A stretch of 64,000 nt of DNA, from NCBI RefSeq assembly GCF_047511655.1, contig NC_133392.1, positions 162,988,542 through 163,052,541 of the forward strand. Reading direction: 5' to 3'. This DNA comes from Castor canadensis. Its lineage: Eukaryota; Chordata; Mammalia; Rodentia; Castoridae. The notes beneath the pieces are model-generated. The model was not told the origin of the DNA and made no database searches. It saw nothing but the letters and a program-made list of their open reading frames with translations. A program made the position numbers and the translations under genes. Shown here in pieces: positions 63,830-64,000 of this stretch (position 1 is the stretch's first letter; each line of letters starts with the position of its first letter).

Positions 63830-64000
63830 TGAGCAAAATGCTCTCAAGATTGTTTCCCCTCCCCCAATAAAGGTGCAAATCCAACCAGTTCACCTGAGAA
63901 AGCCTCCCAATCCACGGCCAATGAGAAAAACCCACCTAACCCAGAGTTAAAACGTCCATAAAAACCCCAGCCTCCACCTGAGCAGTGAGCTACCGGCTTC
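63830..64000 (+). promoter_or_regulatory. CCAAT/TATA-like sequence at the right edge, possible promoter or LTR
   Basis: It contains CAATAAAGG (63865), GGCCAATGAG (63917) and CCATAAAAACCCCAG (63957), followed by 'acctgagcagtgagctaccg'. The CCAAT-then-TATA spacing of about 40 bp resembles a core promoter or the U3 end of a class I retroviral-type LTR. The window ends before this can be resolved. Confidence 0.35.

Overview
This is mammalian nuclear DNA. It carries three complete spliced protein-coding genes and the 5' part of a fourth, in the order PLEKHN1 (-), KLHL17 (-), NOC2L (+), SAMD11 (-). This is the SAMD11-NOC2L-KLHL17-PLEKHN1 block known from human 1p36.33, seen in inverted orientation. 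The interspersed repeats point to a rodent: 7SL-derived B1-like SINEs, short tRNA/ID-like SINEs with A-tails, composites of the two, and a young L1 3' end. The SINE subfamilies resemble those I associate with beaver and kangaroo rats (Castorimorpha), but the species is an inference. Exon chains were built by hand from splice sites, reading frame and recalled human proteins. All three complete genes stay in frame through every junction: NOC2L 746 residues, KLHL17 643, SAMD11 851. The PLEKHN1 part is 400 residues and runs off the left edge.

Layout. 0-5.6 kb: PLEKHN1, minus strand, eleven coding exons, TATA box near 5600. 5.6-6.25 kb: short intergenic. 6.25-11.6 kb: KLHL17, minus strand, twelve exons, including one GC-AG intron. 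11.6-12.7 kb: GC-rich interval between head-to-head KLHL17 and NOC2L. 12.7-24.5 kb: NOC2L, plus strand, nineteen exons. 24.5-42.1 kb: SAMD11, minus strand, fourteen exons, tail-to-tail with NOC2L. Its long introns hold AT-rich islands that look like developmental enhancers, and there is an internal GC-rich island with several homeodomain-type motifs. 42.1-63.4 kb: about 21 kb with no recognisable gene. It holds MIR and L2 relics, a young L1 insertion, an ancient L1 split by a B1, a MaLR-type LTR, a 390-bp alternating purine-pyrimidine tract, a candidate CTCF site and more enhancer-like islands. 63.4-64.0 kb: a regularly spaced array of ZNF143/THAP11-type motifs, then a CCAAT/TATA-like sequence at the edge.

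The genes are not an operon and do unrelated jobs. NOC2L acts in ribosome biogenesis and p53-family co-repression. KLHL17 is a neuronal CUL3 adaptor. PLEKHN1 is a phospholipid-binding PH protein. SAMD11 is a SAND/SAM Polycomb-linked regulator of photoreceptors. I see no novel protein system. The most unusual signals are the motif array at 63.47-63.64 kb, the AT-rich islands around SAMD11 and the GC-AG intron of KLHL17.
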